From an uncultured Flavobacteriaceae bacterium (GTDB lineage: Bacteria > Bacteroidota > Bacteroidia > Flavobacteriales > Flavobacteriaceae), in NCBI GenBank assembly GCA_947494695.1, contig CANLWB010000010.1:62001-126000 (forward strand): DNA of 64,000 nucleotides. The letters run 5' to 3'. Shown here piece after piece: positions 1 to 9,048 of this stretch. The position numbers and the translations under genes are program-made. How positions within the stretch are numbered: the first letter of the stretch is position 1; every line of letters starts with the position of its first letter. The notes below the pieces were generated by a model. It was given only the letters and a program-made list of their open reading frames with translations, did no database searches and was not told the DNA's origin.

Positions 1-2
1 AC

Positions 3-1238
3 GTGTTTTGCATTTATATTTCACTTCTTTGGCTTATCATTTCTTTTATAAATCAATTTTACGAAGTTCAGCGTCATACGAGAATAATTCAAATTATACC
101 ACTGCTATTTAGGCAACTGGTTTTTTATTCAATTGTATTATACGCTTTTATCGGTTTTTTCAAACAACCTAGCATAAGTAGATTAGCTCTTGGTAATTAC
201 TTAGTAACAACATTAATATTTGTATCTGCTTTTAAAATATTAGTGTTTTTCCTGCTAAAAAAATATAGATCCGTTTTAAGCGGTAATATTAGAAATGTTA
301 TTATTATTGGTGATAATGAAAAAACCAGACAATTAATTAAAACATTTCAAAAAAGACTTGACTTTGGCTATAGGTTTAAGGGGAGTTTTAGTGTTAAGGA
401 GGGCGATTTTTCATTAGAAAAATGTTTAAGGTTTATTATAGACAACGATATCGATGAAATATATTTCTCAGTATCTACCTTATCTAATAAACAAATTAAT
501 CAATTGATTGACTTCGCGGACAATAATTTAAGAGAGTTAAAATTTATTCCTGACAATAAGGATATTTTTTCTAGAAGACTGAAATATGAATATTACGATT
601 ATATTCCAATTCTATCAATACGAGAAATTCCGTTGCAAGAATCATTAAACAAATTTCTTAAACGACTGTTTGATATCCTGTTTTCTTCATTTATTATAAT
701 ATTTGTGTTATCATGGTTAACACCTATTTTAGCAATTTTAATAAAACTGGAATCTAAAGGCCCAGTATTTTTTAAACAATCACGAAACGGATTTAACTAC
801 GAAGAATTCGATTGTTATAAGTTTAGATCCATGCGGCCAAATAAGAAGGCTAATTTGCATCAGGCTACGAAAGGGGATCAACGCATTACCAAAATTGGAG
901 CATTTCTTCGTAAAACAAGTATAGACGAATTACCACAGTTTTTCAACGTACTGTTTGGTAATATGTCTGTGGTTGGTCCTCGACCGCATATGGTTAGTCA
1001 CACCAATATGTATGCCCAAAGAGTGGATAAATTTATGGTACGTCACTTTGTAAAGCCGGGAATCACTGGACTGGCTCAAATAAGTGGATTTAGAGGGGAA
1101 ATAGAAAAAGAAAAAGATATTATTAATCGCGTTAAATACGATATTTTCTATATAGAAAACTGGTCGTTGTTGTTGGATTTAAAAATCATGTTTCAAACCT
1201 TTATCAATGCTTTAAAAGGGGAAGAGAAAGCTTATTAG
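3..1238 (+). CDS. Polyprenyl-phosphate sugar-1-phosphate transferase (WcaJ/EPS type), 5' end cut by window
   Basis: Probable initiating enzyme of exopolysaccharide or capsule synthesis, moving a sugar-1-phosphate from a UDP-sugar to undecaprenyl phosphate in the inner membrane. The reading frame is open to the left edge, so the GTG at base 3 is probably internal. The 411 visible residues are shorter than the usual length of about 460. Hydrophobic segments occur before residue 90, followed by a CoA-binding-like middle ([11 protein letters not shown] near 98-108). The bacterial sugar transferase domain spans about 219-405, with a membrane re-entrant segment at 222-247 and the family motifs [18 protein letters not shown] and VVGPRPH (321-329). 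The stop overlaps the end of the converging glycosyltransferase gene by 4 bp. The donor sugar cannot be read from the sequence. Confidence 0.9.
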   Translation: MFCIYISLLWLIISFINQFYEVQRHTRIIQIIPLLFRQLVFYSIVLYAFIGFFKQPSISRLALGNYLVTTLIFVSAFKILVFFLLKKYRSVLSGNIRNVIIIGDNEKTRQLIKTFQKRLDFGYRFKGSFSVKEGDFSLEKCLRFIIDNDIDEIYFSVSTLSNKQINQLIDFADNNLRELKFIPDNKDIFSRRLKYEYYDYIPILSIREIPLQESLNKFLKRLFDILFSSFIIIFVLSWLTPILAILIKLESKGPVFFKQSRNGFNYEEFDCYKFRSMRPNKKANLHQATKGDQRITKIGAFLRKTSIDELPQFFNVLFGNMSVVGPRPHMVSHTNMYAQRVDKFMVRHFVKPGITGLAQISGFRGEIEKEKDIINRVKYDIFYIENWSLLLDLKIMFQTFINALKGEEKAY

Positions 1239-2401
1239 ATTATCTTGATCAGTGCATTAAGCTGTCCACTAAAACCAAAATGCTCATTTGCAACTTTAAC
1301 TATTCGTTCTCGGTCTTCCAATTGTATCTCGGAAGGCTTAATTTTAGAAATAACGGTATTTAGGTGATCATAATCGGCTGCTTTAGCAACCCAGCCTAGA
1401 TTGTACTCTTCTATTATACTTTCACCTTCTCCACCCCCAAAATAGATCATTGGGAGGCCTAATCTCGCATATTCAAATATTTTTGAGGGTACAGAACCAT
1501 AAATCCTGTTTAGTAGCGGAATAATGGTTAAATCGTATTCTAAAAGAATCTCATGGAGCTTAGTTCTGGAAACCTCGCCATGATATACAATATCCAATTC
1601 AGGATGAGTCGATATTAACGTTTGAATTTTTTCCTGTTCTGCACCGGCACCATAAATATGGAATTGAATATGAGTATAATCTAATTCCTGACATAGCTTA
1701 TAAATACCTTGAGCAATACCGAGTAAACCTGCATAGACAATGTTTAGTTTTTCGGTTTCTTGCTTTCTCGGATGTAATTTTGGAATTTCAAAATCTGGAT
1801 AATTACGATAAAGAAAGGTGTATTTGTTTGGAAATAGGGAATTTACGTGACTAAGAATCTCATTACTTTGTCCTAAAATAAGGTCGGCGTGCTTGTAATT
1901 AAAACGCTCTATTTTTTCAAGCATTTTATAGCTAAAATTCTTCTTCTTGAAAGCACCCAGTTCTAGGCCTGCAATAGGCCATAAATCACTTATGTTTAAG
2001 ATAAGTTTTCGTTTTCTAAGACGTAAAAAGAGCATTGAAGTAAATGCAACCAACAAAGGAGGTGATTGTATAACAACCGTTTTCGGGATATTATTCCAGG
2101 CAAAAAACCAGATTAAACTAAAGCTATAGGATAACATAGCTATTAAACGTAGCAGTTTATTTTTAGAATTACTGGCATAAATCCACAGACGATGAATCTT
2201 AATATAGTTCTCTATAGAATAATGCTTGAATTTTCCCCTGTAATCATCAAAAACCTTTCCTTTGGGGTAATTGGGTAAGGGGGTTAATACAGAGACCTTA
2301 AAATCGTGTTTTTGTAGTCCATTAGCCAAATGATAAATACGATTAGAGGCTGCTCCTGTTTCTGGAGGGAAATAATTCGTTATGATGAGGATATCCTTCA
2401 T
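1235..2401 (-). CDS. GT4-family glycosyltransferase (WbuB-like)
   Basis: A GT-B fold glycosyltransferase of family 4, 388 residues. The N-terminus (ITNYFPPETGAASNRIYHLA) is the acceptor-binding start typical of WbuB-type enzymes, and the region IVYAGLLGIAQG begins the C-terminal nucleotide-sugar domain. A conserved acidic patch appears as FEYARLGLPMIYFGGGEGE. There is no signal peptide, so it should act at the cytoplasmic face of the inner membrane. Its ATG overlaps the wecB stop by 4 bp, so the two genes are translationally coupled. It is the last gene of the three-gene minus-strand operon. WbuB relatives transfer N-acetyl-L-fucosamine; that substrate is only a possibility here. Confidence 0.88.
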   Translation of the reverse strand: MKDILIITNYFPPETGAASNRIYHLANGLQKHDFKVSVLTPLPNYPKGKVFDDYRGKFKHYSIENYIKIHRLWIYASNSKNKLLRLIAMLSYSFSLIWFFAWNNIPKTVVIQSPPLLVAFTSMLFLRLRKRKLILNISDLWPIAGLELGAFKKKNFSYKMLEKIERFNYKHADLILGQSNEILSHVNSLFPNKYTFLYRNYPDFEIPKLHPRKQETEKLNIVYAGLLGIAQGIYKLCQELDYTHIQFHIYGAGAEQEKIQTLISTHPELDIVYHGEVSRTKLHEILLEYDLTIIPLLNRIYGSVPSKIFEYARLGLPMIYFGGGEGESIIEEYNLGWVAKAADYDHLNTVISKIKPSEIQLEDRERIVKVANEHFGFSGQLNALIKII

Positions 2402-3495
2402 TCTAGCTTATGGAGGTCAATCAAGTGGTTAATAATTCTTTTTGCTGCGTTCCCATCCCACAATTCTGGAATAGCGCCTTGTTTCCAGTTTTTAGAACGT
2501 AATTCATGGAAAGCTTTTTCAATTTTTTCGGAATCGTTTCCAACTAAAACATTGGTTCCAATATCACAAGTTTCAGGACGCTCTGTGGAATCTCTAAGGG
2601 TTATACAAGGCACATTCATCATGGTTGTTTCTTCAGTAATACCTCCCGAATCGGTAAGTACAGCAAAGGCATGTTTCACTAAATAGTTAAATTCTAAATA
2701 GCCCAATGGGTTTATATAGTGAAGATTCTTGAAATTTAGGTCAAGACCACTCAAAAGCTTCTTGGTTCTGGGATGAACTGGAAAAATAATGGGATATGTC
2801 TCACTTAAATCCACAATTTTGGTGATTAGTTTTTTAAGGGATATTTCCTCATCCACATTACTCGGCCTGTGAAGCGTCATGATCAAATAGTTTTTATTGG
2901 ATAAATGAAGTGTTTTCCATAATTCTGGTTGCTTTAAACGATCTTCATTTGTTCTTAACGTATCAATCATCACATTACCAACAAAAAAGATATTTGATTT
3001 GGACACTCCGAGCTTAACTAAATTCTCGTTAGCATAGGTGGATGTCGTAAAGAAATAATCAGTTAAGCTATCGGTAACAATTCTATTGATTTCCTCAGGC
3101 ATTTTCATATCACCAGAACGAATACCAGCTTCTACATGAGCAACATTTATATGGGCTTTTTTAGCAACAATGGTACAGGCCATGGTGGAGGTAACATCTC
3201 CAACGACCATAACCAAATCACAAGGGTTTTGTTGCAGCTCTTTTTCGAAACTTATCATAATGGCAGCAGTTTGTTCTGCCTGGGTACCACTTTTAACATC
3301 AAGATTAATGTCTGGGAACGGAATGTTTAACTCTTCGAAAAAAGTATCACTTAGATTTTTGTCATAATGCTGCCCCGTGTGTACAAGCCTGTAATTAATA
3401 TCAACGCCTTCTTTCTTTTTATCTTCAATAGCATGAACTATAGGAGCTATTTTCATAAAATTAGGCCTGGCTCCGGCAACTAGAGTAATATTCAT
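2398..3495 (-). CDS. wecB: UDP-N-acetylglucosamine 2-epimerase (non-hydrolysing)
   Basis: Interconverts UDP-GlcNAc and UDP-ManNAc to supply an activated amino sugar for surface polysaccharide. The 365 residues match the family length of about 360-380. Visible motifs are GARPNFMKIAPI (7-18), HTGQHYD (39-45), the active-site stretch HVEAGIRSGD (120-129) with EEINRIVTD after it, and TDSGGITEET near 280-290, which binds the UDP moiety. The start codon overlaps the stop of the CapK-like gene by 4 bp, and its own stop overlaps the GT4 start by 4 bp, so the three genes form one tightly coupled operon. Some relatives act on other UDP-aminosugars (for example in L-fucosamine synthesis), which would fit the WbuB-like neighbour. 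Confidence 0.93.
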   Translation of the reverse strand: MNITLVAGARPNFMKIAPIVHAIEDKKKEGVDINYRLVHTGQHYDKNLSDTFFEELNIPFPDINLDVKSGTQAEQTAAIMISFEKELQQNPCDLVMVVGDVTSTMACTIVAKKAHINVAHVEAGIRSGDMKMPEEINRIVTDSLTDYFFTTSTYANENLVKLGVSKSNIFFVGNVMIDTLRTNEDRLKQPELWKTLHLSNKNYLIMTLHRPSNVDEEISLKKLITKIVDLSETYPIIFPVHPRTKKLLSGLDLNFKNLHYINPLGYLEFNYLVKHAFAVLTDSGGITEETTMMNVPCITLRDSTERPETCDIGTNVLVGNDSEKIEKAFHELRSKNWKQGAIPELWDGNAAKRIINHLIDLHKLE

Positions 3496-4814
3496 TCTTT
3501 GGTGGGTATTAATGATGAAAACTGCTTCAGTTTACCACTTTTCGAACGTTTTAATATCGATTGTCTTTCAAATAGTACGGTGAGTCCGCTTTCTAAATAG
3601 TTTTCCATTTCTTTTTTTATTAGCTCTGTTTTATCTAGCGTGATGTCTAGGTTGCTAACATAGTAAATTTTGAAAGTATCTCGTTGTAATTGCTCAATAA
3701 CAAACTCTTTAACGTTTCCATCATTCTCAATAATACTTTTTGTTATGTAATAAAATGTTAGACCAGCAGCTCTTTTTCCACTTGGCAACACCGCAATATC
3801 ATTGGTTCTACCTATAAGCTTTTCTAAAATAGGTTTTCTTAGAGTGCTATGTTTTGATAGGATCCCCACATCACCAAGATCGTATCTTATAAATGGTTGA
3901 GCTCTATTATATAAAGACGTAATGACTAAACGACCGGGTTCCCCGTGAGGTAAAATATTATCCTTCTCGTCTAAAACCTCTACAAAAAGTGTTTCACTAT
4001 TTACCACCCATTCACCCGATGTATTTTCAAATGCAATTAAGTCTAATTCAGAAGCGCCGTATTCGTTAATTACAGGTGCACCAAATTGATTTTCCATGAG
4101 TTTTTTGTCGTCTTCAAAAAGCATTTCAGATGTCACAACGCAAGCTTTCAAAGTAGGGCAAACAGAATTAAGTACAATATTTTTCGTATTAAGATATTTT
4201 GCAAATTGAACCATGGGGCTAGTATAACCATTCATATAAACAAAAGGTTTTTTGCCGAAATCGGTTAACCAATTTTCAAGGGCTTCGTTGCTTAAATCGA
4301 AAACATTAAAACGGTACCTATTACTAATAAAATCTTTTAGTTTTTCAATATAATATCCTTTTTTATCTAATGGAATGCCATAAAAACGCGCTTGTTTAGT
4401 GGTGTTAAAATTGAGATCAAACCACGAAAACCGATCCATTATAACACGCCATGTGAGCGCATGAGCCAATTTATCTTTCGAGAAAATAAAAGGATGACCT
4501 GAAGCTCCCGAAGTTTTGTCAATATAGATTGATTTTGTTGTAAACCCATTGGATAATAGTGTTTCCAATGGTTGTTGCAGGTCTTTTTTTTGCATAACTG
4601 GAATGGTATCCCAATTATTTACATTGGCATGTTGTGCAAACTTTTTATAAAACGAATTGTTTTTTAAGTGGTAAGAAACAATGTCATGCTTTCGGGTCTT
4701 AACATAGGTATTGAATTCCGAATCACTTTGTTGTTGGATGTCCTTTAGAATGAATTTAGCCTTTCTTATTGGAAAGCCTTTTAATTTTAAGGAAAGATCG
4801 AATAAATTTAGCAA
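3492..4814 (-). CDS. CapK-like adenylate-forming protein (phenylacetate-CoA ligase fold)
   Basis: A 440-residue member of the AMP-forming ligase superfamily of the kind found in capsule clusters under the name CapK. The P-loop-like stretch DKTSGASGHPF lies around residues 98-108. The adenylate-binding segment appears as NEYGASELD and the hinge region as RYDLGDVG. Catabolic phenylacetate-CoA ligases share the fold, but this copy is the first gene of an operon with wecB and a glycosyltransferase, so an acyl or amino-acid decoration of a polysaccharide intermediate is more likely. Its actual substrate is unknown. The upstream gap to purD (4815-5000) must carry the operon promoter; none stands out clearly on the minus strand. 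Confidence 0.82.
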   Translation of the reverse strand: MLNLFDLSLKLKGFPIRKAKFILKDIQQQSDSEFNTYVKTRKHDIVSYHLKNNSFYKKFAQHANVNNWDTIPVMQKKDLQQPLETLLSNGFTTKSIYIDKTSGASGHPFIFSKDKLAHALTWRVIMDRFSWFDLNFNTTKQARFYGIPLDKKGYYIEKLKDFISNRYRFNVFDLSNEALENWLTDFGKKPFVYMNGYTSPMVQFAKYLNTKNIVLNSVCPTLKACVVTSEMLFEDDKKLMENQFGAPVINEYGASELDLIAFENTSGEWVVNSETLFVEVLDEKDNILPHGEPGRLVITSLYNRAQPFIRYDLGDVGILSKHSTLRKPILEKLIGRTNDIAVLPSGKRAAGLTFYYITKSIIENDGNVKEFVIEQLQRDTFKIYYVSNLDITLDKTELIKKEMENYLESGLTVLFERQSILKRSKSGKLKQFSSLIPTKE

Positions 4815-4922
4815 AAAAAGATTTTTAAGTGACTATAAAACAAAGCTAAAGATAAATACTGTTTTTTAAATAATTATAAGAAAAAAACCTGCAACAATTC
4901 GTGACAAAATCTAAAAAGCCAT

Positions 4923-4951
4923 TATTTTTGCATTCTAGAAAATTACTTTTG
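4923..4951 (+). promoter_or_regulatory. Candidate purD promoter -7 elements
   Basis: Two matches to the Bacteroidota -7 consensus TAnnTTTG lie upstream of purD: TATTTTTG at 4923-4930 and TACTTTTG at 4944-4951. The 5' untranslated region would be roughly 45-65 nt. Neither has a perfect TTG at the expected -33 distance, so which one is used is open. Confidence 0.5.
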
Positions 4952-5000
4952 AATAATCGTATTTTATCATATACGAGAATCTAAAAATACAACATAACAT

Positions 5001-6272
5001 ATGAATATCTTAATTCTTGGTTCTGGAGGTAGAGAACATACATTTGCCTGGAAAATTGCTCAAAGCCCTAAATGTAAACAATTATTCGTAGCTCCAGGAA
5101 ATTCTGGAACGGCAGAAGTAGCAACTAATGTAAATATTGGTGTGAATGATTTTGAGGCTATTAAAGAACTGGTTTTAAAAGAGGCTATTAGTATGGTTGT
5201 TGTAGGGCCGGAAGATCCGCTGGTAAATGGTATTCATGATTATTTTTTAAATGATGAAGCTATTAAGCATGTTGCCGTTATTGGTCCTAAAAAAATAGCA
5301 GCAGAGCTAGAAGGAAGTAAAGAGTTTGCCAAGGAATTTATGTATAGACACAACATTCCTACTGCAGCATACGAGAGTTTTACCAAAGAAACGGTTGAAA
5401 AAGGGTATGCATTTTTAGAGACATTGAACGCTCCTTATGTGTTGAAAGCCGATGGCTTAGCAGCGGGGAAAGGTGTTGTTATTCTGAATGATCTGGAGGA
5501 AGCTAAAGCAGAGTTAACACGGATGCTGGTAGATGCAAAATTTGGAAAGGCGAGCACTAAAGTTGTTATTGAAGAGTTTTTAGATGGCATCGAATTGAGC
5601 TGTTTTGTGCTAACCGATGGGGAAAACTATAAAATCTTGCCAACCGCTAAAGATTATAAACGTATTGGAGAAGGGGATACAGGGCTCAATACTGGAGGTA
5701 TGGGGGCTATTTCTCCAGTGCCATTTGCAACAGATGAGTTTCTTAATAAGATTGAAGACCGCATTGTAAAACCCACTATTGACGGTTTTAAAAAGGATAA
5801 TTTACCTTACGTAGGATTTGTGTTTATCGGATTGATTAAAGTTGGAGATGACCCTAAGGTTATCGAGTATAATGTTCGAATGGGGGATCCAGAAACCGAA
5901 GTCGTGCTACCAAGATTAAAAAATGATCTTGTCGAAATATTAGAGACCATGTCTAATGGAACATTAGATACAATTAATATTGACATAGACGAACGTGCCG
6001 CAACAACCGTTATGTTAGTTTCCGGCGGTTATCCAGAAGCTTACGAGAAAGGAAAGGAAATTACAGGGGTGGAGCAGATTCAGGATTCCATTCCATTTCA
6101 TGCTGGAGCGATATTAAATGATGGTAAGATAGTGACTTCTGGAGGTCGTGTTATGGCCATTACCTCTTATGGAGATACGTACCAGGAAGCTATAAAAAAA
6201 TCTTATCAAAATATAGAAAAACTACATTTTGATAAGATGAATTATCGTAAAGATATTGGATTCGATTTATAA
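5001..6272 (+). CDS. purD: Phosphoribosylamine--glycine ligase
   Basis: GAR synthetase, the second step of de novo purine synthesis: 5-phosphoribosylamine + glycine + ATP gives GAR. The 423 residues are full length. The N-terminal domain shows LGSGGREH (6-13), then APGNSGT and GPEDPLV. The ATP-grasp domain has KADGLAAGKGV near 149-159 and LNTGGMGA. The metal-binding end of the active site reads EYNVRMGDPETE. It is a cytosolic single gene with its own promoter region and converges on the small DUF6341 gene only 7 bp beyond its stop. Confidence 0.97.
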   Translation: MNILILGSGGREHTFAWKIAQSPKCKQLFVAPGNSGTAEVATNVNIGVNDFEAIKELVLKEAISMVVVGPEDPLVNGIHDYFLNDEAIKHVAVIGPKKIAAELEGSKEFAKEFMYRHNIPTAAYESFTKETVEKGYAFLETLNAPYVLKADGLAAGKGVVILNDLEEAKAELTRMLVDAKFGKASTKVVIEEFLDGIELSCFVLTDGENYKILPTAKDYKRIGEGDTGLNTGGMGAISPVPFATDEFLNKIEDRIVKPTIDGFKKDNLPYVGFVFIGLIKVGDDPKVIEYNVRMGDPETEVVLPRLKNDLVEILETMSNGTLDTINIDIDERAATTVMLVSGGYPEAYEKGKEITGVEQIQDSIPFHAGAILNDGKIVTSGGRVMAITSYGDTYQEAIKKSYQNIEKLHFDKMNYRKDIGFDL

Positions 6273-6279
6273 ACCAGGA

Positions 6280-6507
6280 TTATAAAAACGAATGCGAAGA
6301 AACACTTTTATCTTCTTCGTTATTATCGTTAAATATTTTAAGTTTTTTCATCCAGTAGGCTGTGGCAACAAAACCTATAAGTAGAAAAATCCAGGAAATT
6401 GTATTGGCAGCAAACCAGTTTTCTAATTCAAGTTCTCTTAAAGCGTCGTAAGGAGCAAAAAGAACGTTTACAAATAGGTCCTGTATTGCGTAAAAGAAAT
6501 CTTTCAT
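6280..6507 (-). CDS. Small single-pass membrane protein, DUF6341-like
   Basis: A 75-residue protein with one clear membrane segment (ISWIFLLIGFVATAYWM, about residues 38-54), an amphipathic N-terminus (KDFFYAIQDLFVNVLFAPYDALREL) and a charged, serine-rich C-terminus. I recognise the N-terminus as that of a short protein family restricted to Flavobacteriia (DUF6341), whose members often sit beside a DUF6427 gene as here. No function is known. It diverges from the DUF6427 gene. A minus-strand -7 element (TATTTTTG, plus-strand bases 6637-6644) lies about 130 bp upstream. Confidence 0.75.
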   Translation of the reverse strand: MKDFFYAIQDLFVNVLFAPYDALRELELENWFAANTISWIFLLIGFVATAYWMKKLKIFNDNNEEDKSVSSHSFL

Positions 6508-6546
6508 GAGTTTCTATTGTTGTTTTAAGTAACATTCATTTAATCA

Positions 6547-6554
6547 TATCTTTG
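6547..6554 (+). promoter_or_regulatory. Candidate -7 element for the DUF6427 gene
   Basis: TATCTTTG is an exact TAnnTTTG match on the plus strand. The nearest TTG triplet (6520-6522) is 24 nt upstream, slightly longer than the usual 17-23. A weaker alternative, TATATTTA at 6624-6631, lies nearer the start codon. Confidence 0.35.
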
Positions 6555-6656
6555 TAACAGATAGTTTATTAACGAATGTCCTATGTGATTATTTTTAATG
6601 TTTTCTAACCGTTTTATAGTTAGTATATTTACGAAGCAAAAATACAAAAAGAGTTA

Positions 6657-7580
6657 ATGATAACAAGCATTTTTAGTAAATCTAAATCAATAAATTTTAT
6701 CATTGTTTTTTCCATCACGCTTTTGGCTTTTGCAATGGCCAGACTGAAACTGGTAAATGAACCCATGCCAATAGAGTTGATATTGAAACAAATAGTCCTG
6801 CTCGTAGTGTGTTGTGTCTTTATATTGCTTTTAAGTTTTATAGCTATAAAGAATAGTTTAACGCTGAAGAATAACTACGAAATTTTATTGTTTAGCTTAT
6901 TCTTGTTACTCATCTCCCCTACTACCAGTAATTCTGACATCATTTTGTCCAATTTTTTCGTTCTACTAGGACTTAGGCGTATTATGAGTATACGCTCTCA
7001 AACATCGGTAAAAAAGAAGCTCTTTGATGCTGCTTTTTGGATTTCGATAGCATCATTGTGCTATTTCTGGGCCATTCTTTTTTTTCCATTGATACTTGTT
7101 TCTTTAGTCTTATATACGGATAAAAAATTGAGAAATTGGATAATACCTTTTGTTGGAGTTGTAACTGTTTTTGTAATTGCCGTGGGGGTGTCTGTGATTG
7201 TATACGATGACTTTTTGAAAGTATTTAGGACATTACCAAGAATGAGTTATGATTTTAGTAGCTATAACTCCGCACCGTATTTAGTTGCTATAACATTACT
7301 CATGTCTTTCGGTATATGGTCGTCCATATTTTATCTAAATAATATTAAAAAGAAGAAAAGGGCTTTTCGAGCATCATTTAAGATTATTATCGTAGCTGCT
7401 TTAATTGCATTTTTAATTGTTATTCAAGCTCCTGATAAGGATGGAAGCGAGTTTTTGTTTTTGTTCGCGCCACTGGCAATAATCATTACAAATTATATTG
7501 AAATTATTCGCGAGCATTGGTTTAAAGAGATCTTTTTTTCATTGCTTATCATTGTACCGTTTATTACATTATTGTTGTAG
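6657..7580 (+). CDS. Polytopic inner-membrane protein, DUF6427-like
   Basis: A 307-residue, very hydrophobic protein with about eight predicted membrane segments, for example FIIVFSITLLAFAMARL near 14-30 and the C-terminal FFSLLIIVPFITLLL. Polar loops carry LSNFFVLLGLRRIMS and a basic KKKKRAFRASFK stretch. It matches what I know of DUF6427, a flavobacterial membrane family without assigned function, normally found near upp and a DUF6341 gene as here. The last 12 bp overlap the 3' end of the converging upp gene, so the two transcripts must be antisense to one another at their ends. Confidence 0.75.
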   Translation: MITSIFSKSKSINFIIVFSITLLAFAMARLKLVNEPMPIELILKQIVLLVVCCVFILLLSFIAIKNSLTLKNNYEILLFSLFLLLISPTTSNSDIILSNFFVLLGLRRIMSIRSQTSVKKKLFDAAFWISIASLCYFWAILFFPLILVSLVLYTDKKLRNWIIPFVGVVTVFVIAVGVSVIVYDDFLKVFRTLPRMSYDFSSYNSAPYLVAITLLMSFGIWSSIFYLNNIKKKKRAFRASFKIIIVAALIAFLIVIQAPDKDGSEFLFLFAPLAIIITNYIEIIREHWFKEIFFSLLIIVPFITLLL

Positions 7581-8228
7581 CTTTTCTCCAAAAGCTAGAT
7601 CACCAGCATCACCGAGTCCCGGAATAATATAACCTTTGTCATTTAACTCCTTATCTATTGCGGCAATCCACAAGTGAGTCGTATTATCGAAATAATTTTC
7701 AATGAACTCAACACCTTCCTTAGCTCCAATAACACCAATGAGATGAACGTCTTTTGGTGTTCCGAAGGGTTTTAAAGCTTCGAAAGTCGCTACCATAGAT
7801 TGTCCGGTGGCAAGCATGGGATCGGCTAAAATCAAGGTTTTGTTTTCTAAATTCGGGCATGCCAAATACTCCACAATAATTTCGAAACGTTCTGGTGAGT
7901 CTTTATGATGCCTATAAGCTGAAATAAATGCGTTTTCCGCCGTATCGAAATAATTAAGTAGGCCGTTGTGCAAAGGAACACCAGCTCTTAGGATGGAACA
8001 TAATACGATATCATTTGTTGATACATTAATATCGCAATGACCAAGAGGGGTTTCAATAGAAACGGTCTTATAATTAAAGAATTTGCTCATTTCGTACCCC
8101 AATATTTCTCCTATACGCTCAATATTTCTGCGAAATCGCATACGGTCTTTTTGAATTTGGGTGTTTCTTATTTCAGAAAGAAACGAATTTAATACAGAGT
8201 TTTCTTTAGAGATGTTATGAATGTGCAT
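7569..8228 (-). CDS. upp: Uracil phosphoribosyltransferase
   Basis: Pyrimidine salvage enzyme converting uracil and PRPP to UMP. It has 219 residues, near the usual 205-220. The PRPP loop is seen as LILADPMLATGQSM around residues 131-144. The uracil-binding C-terminus is YIIPGLGDAGDLAFG. The flexible arm region LCSILRAGVPLHNGLL is also conserved. The protein is cytosolic. It is transcribed alone on the minus strand, and its 3' end overlaps the DUF6427 gene by 12 bp. Confidence 0.96.
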   Translation of the reverse strand: MHIHNISKENSVLNSFLSEIRNTQIQKDRMRFRRNIERIGEILGYEMSKFFNYKTVSIETPLGHCDINVSTNDIVLCSILRAGVPLHNGLLNYFDTAENAFISAYRHHKDSPERFEIIVEYLACPNLENKTLILADPMLATGQSMVATFEALKPFGTPKDVHLIGVIGAKEGVEFIENYFDNTTHLWIAAIDKELNDKGYIIPGLGDAGDLAFGEKLQQ

Positions 8229-8344
8229 AATGGTTTATGTCTTTTTGTAGATAGTAAAGTTAATTAAATATAAGCTATCTTAAGGTTTTAACATGTATTT
8301 TAGTGCAACCAAAAGAGCTTCCCGACGTAAATAGAAATAGGCGC

Positions 8345-8371
8345 TTGTTCTATATAATTTTCGTAGGTTTG
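8345..8371 (+). promoter_or_regulatory. Promoter of the DUF4254-GT9 operon
   Basis: TTG at 8345-8347, a 16-nt spacer and TAGGTTTG at 8364-8371 match the Bacteroidota consensus (TTG / TAnnTTTG), with the spacer one base short of typical. Transcription would start near 8378, giving a leader of only about 13 nt before the ATG at 8391. Confidence 0.6.
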
Positions 8372-8390
8372 TACTTTAAAATAAGACAAC

Positions 8391-8996
8391 ATGTTTACAG
8401 AAAAAGCTAACAAAATATTTCAAGAGGTTATCGAAAAATACCACATTATTGATACTGTAGATCAACCTTTTGAAAATGCATATAACAAGAGTGATTTATT
8501 AGAGCATTTGCTATACAGAAAATGTTGGATAGATACTGTTCAATGGCATTACGAGGATATTATTAGAGATCCAGAAATAGATCCTGTAGCAGCCTTAAAA
8601 TTAAAACGGCAGATTGATGCTTCAAATCAAGACAGAACCGATATGGTTGAATATATCGATGGTTATTTTCTTGACAAATACAAAGGGGTTGAAGCGAAAT
8701 CTGATGCGACCATTAATACAGAAAGTCCTGCATGGGGAGTAGATAGATTGTCAATTCTAGCTTTAAAGATTTATCATATGAATGAAGAAGCCACAAGATC
8801 TGATGCTTCAGTAGATCATAAAGCTGCCTGTCAGAAAAAATTAAACATTTTATTAGAGCAGCGCATAGATTTGTCTACTGCAATCGACACGCTTTTAAGC
8901 GATATTGAAAAGGGAGATAAATATATGAAGGTGTATAAGCAAATGAAAATGTATAATGACGACGAATTAAATCCAGTACTAAGAGGACAAAAATAA
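8391..8996 (+). CDS. DUF4254 family protein
   Basis: A 201-residue soluble, mainly alpha-helical protein without signal peptide or membrane segment. The helical N-terminus with HLLYRKCWIDTVQWHYEDIIRDPEID is the most recognisable part of the DUF4254 family, which in Bacteroidota is usually encoded next to a family 9 glycosyltransferase. That is also the case here: the GT9 start lies 52 bp downstream with no promoter in between. The conserved Cys-Trp and His-Tyr-Glu-Asp cluster near residues 43-58 might be an active or metal site, but that is a guess. No function is established. Confidence 0.8.
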   Translation: MFTEKANKIFQEVIEKYHIIDTVDQPFENAYNKSDLLEHLLYRKCWIDTVQWHYEDIIRDPEIDPVAALKLKRQIDASNQDRTDMVEYIDGYFLDKYKGVEAKSDATINTESPAWGVDRLSILALKIYHMNEEATRSDASVDHKAACQKKLNILLEQRIDLSTAIDTLLSDIEKGDKYMKVYKQMKMYNDDELNPVLRGQK

Positions 8997-9048
8997 GGTG
9001 TTGTCTTCCTGGACTTGTTTCAGTGTTTTTTAACCTTTGCTGAATGCA

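Noticed and set aside
3492-4814. CapK-like gene as evidence for phenylacetate degradation, together with the PaaE-like reductase
   Set aside because: The ligase-like gene is coupled to wecB and a glycosyltransferase, the reductase is 29 kb away, and no paaA-D genes are present.
6554-6580. GTAACA box near the DUF6427 gene as an ECF sigma promoter
   Set aside because: The spacing to the GTC word is 18 bp rather than 16, and the box overlaps a standard TATCTTTG -7 element that explains the site better.
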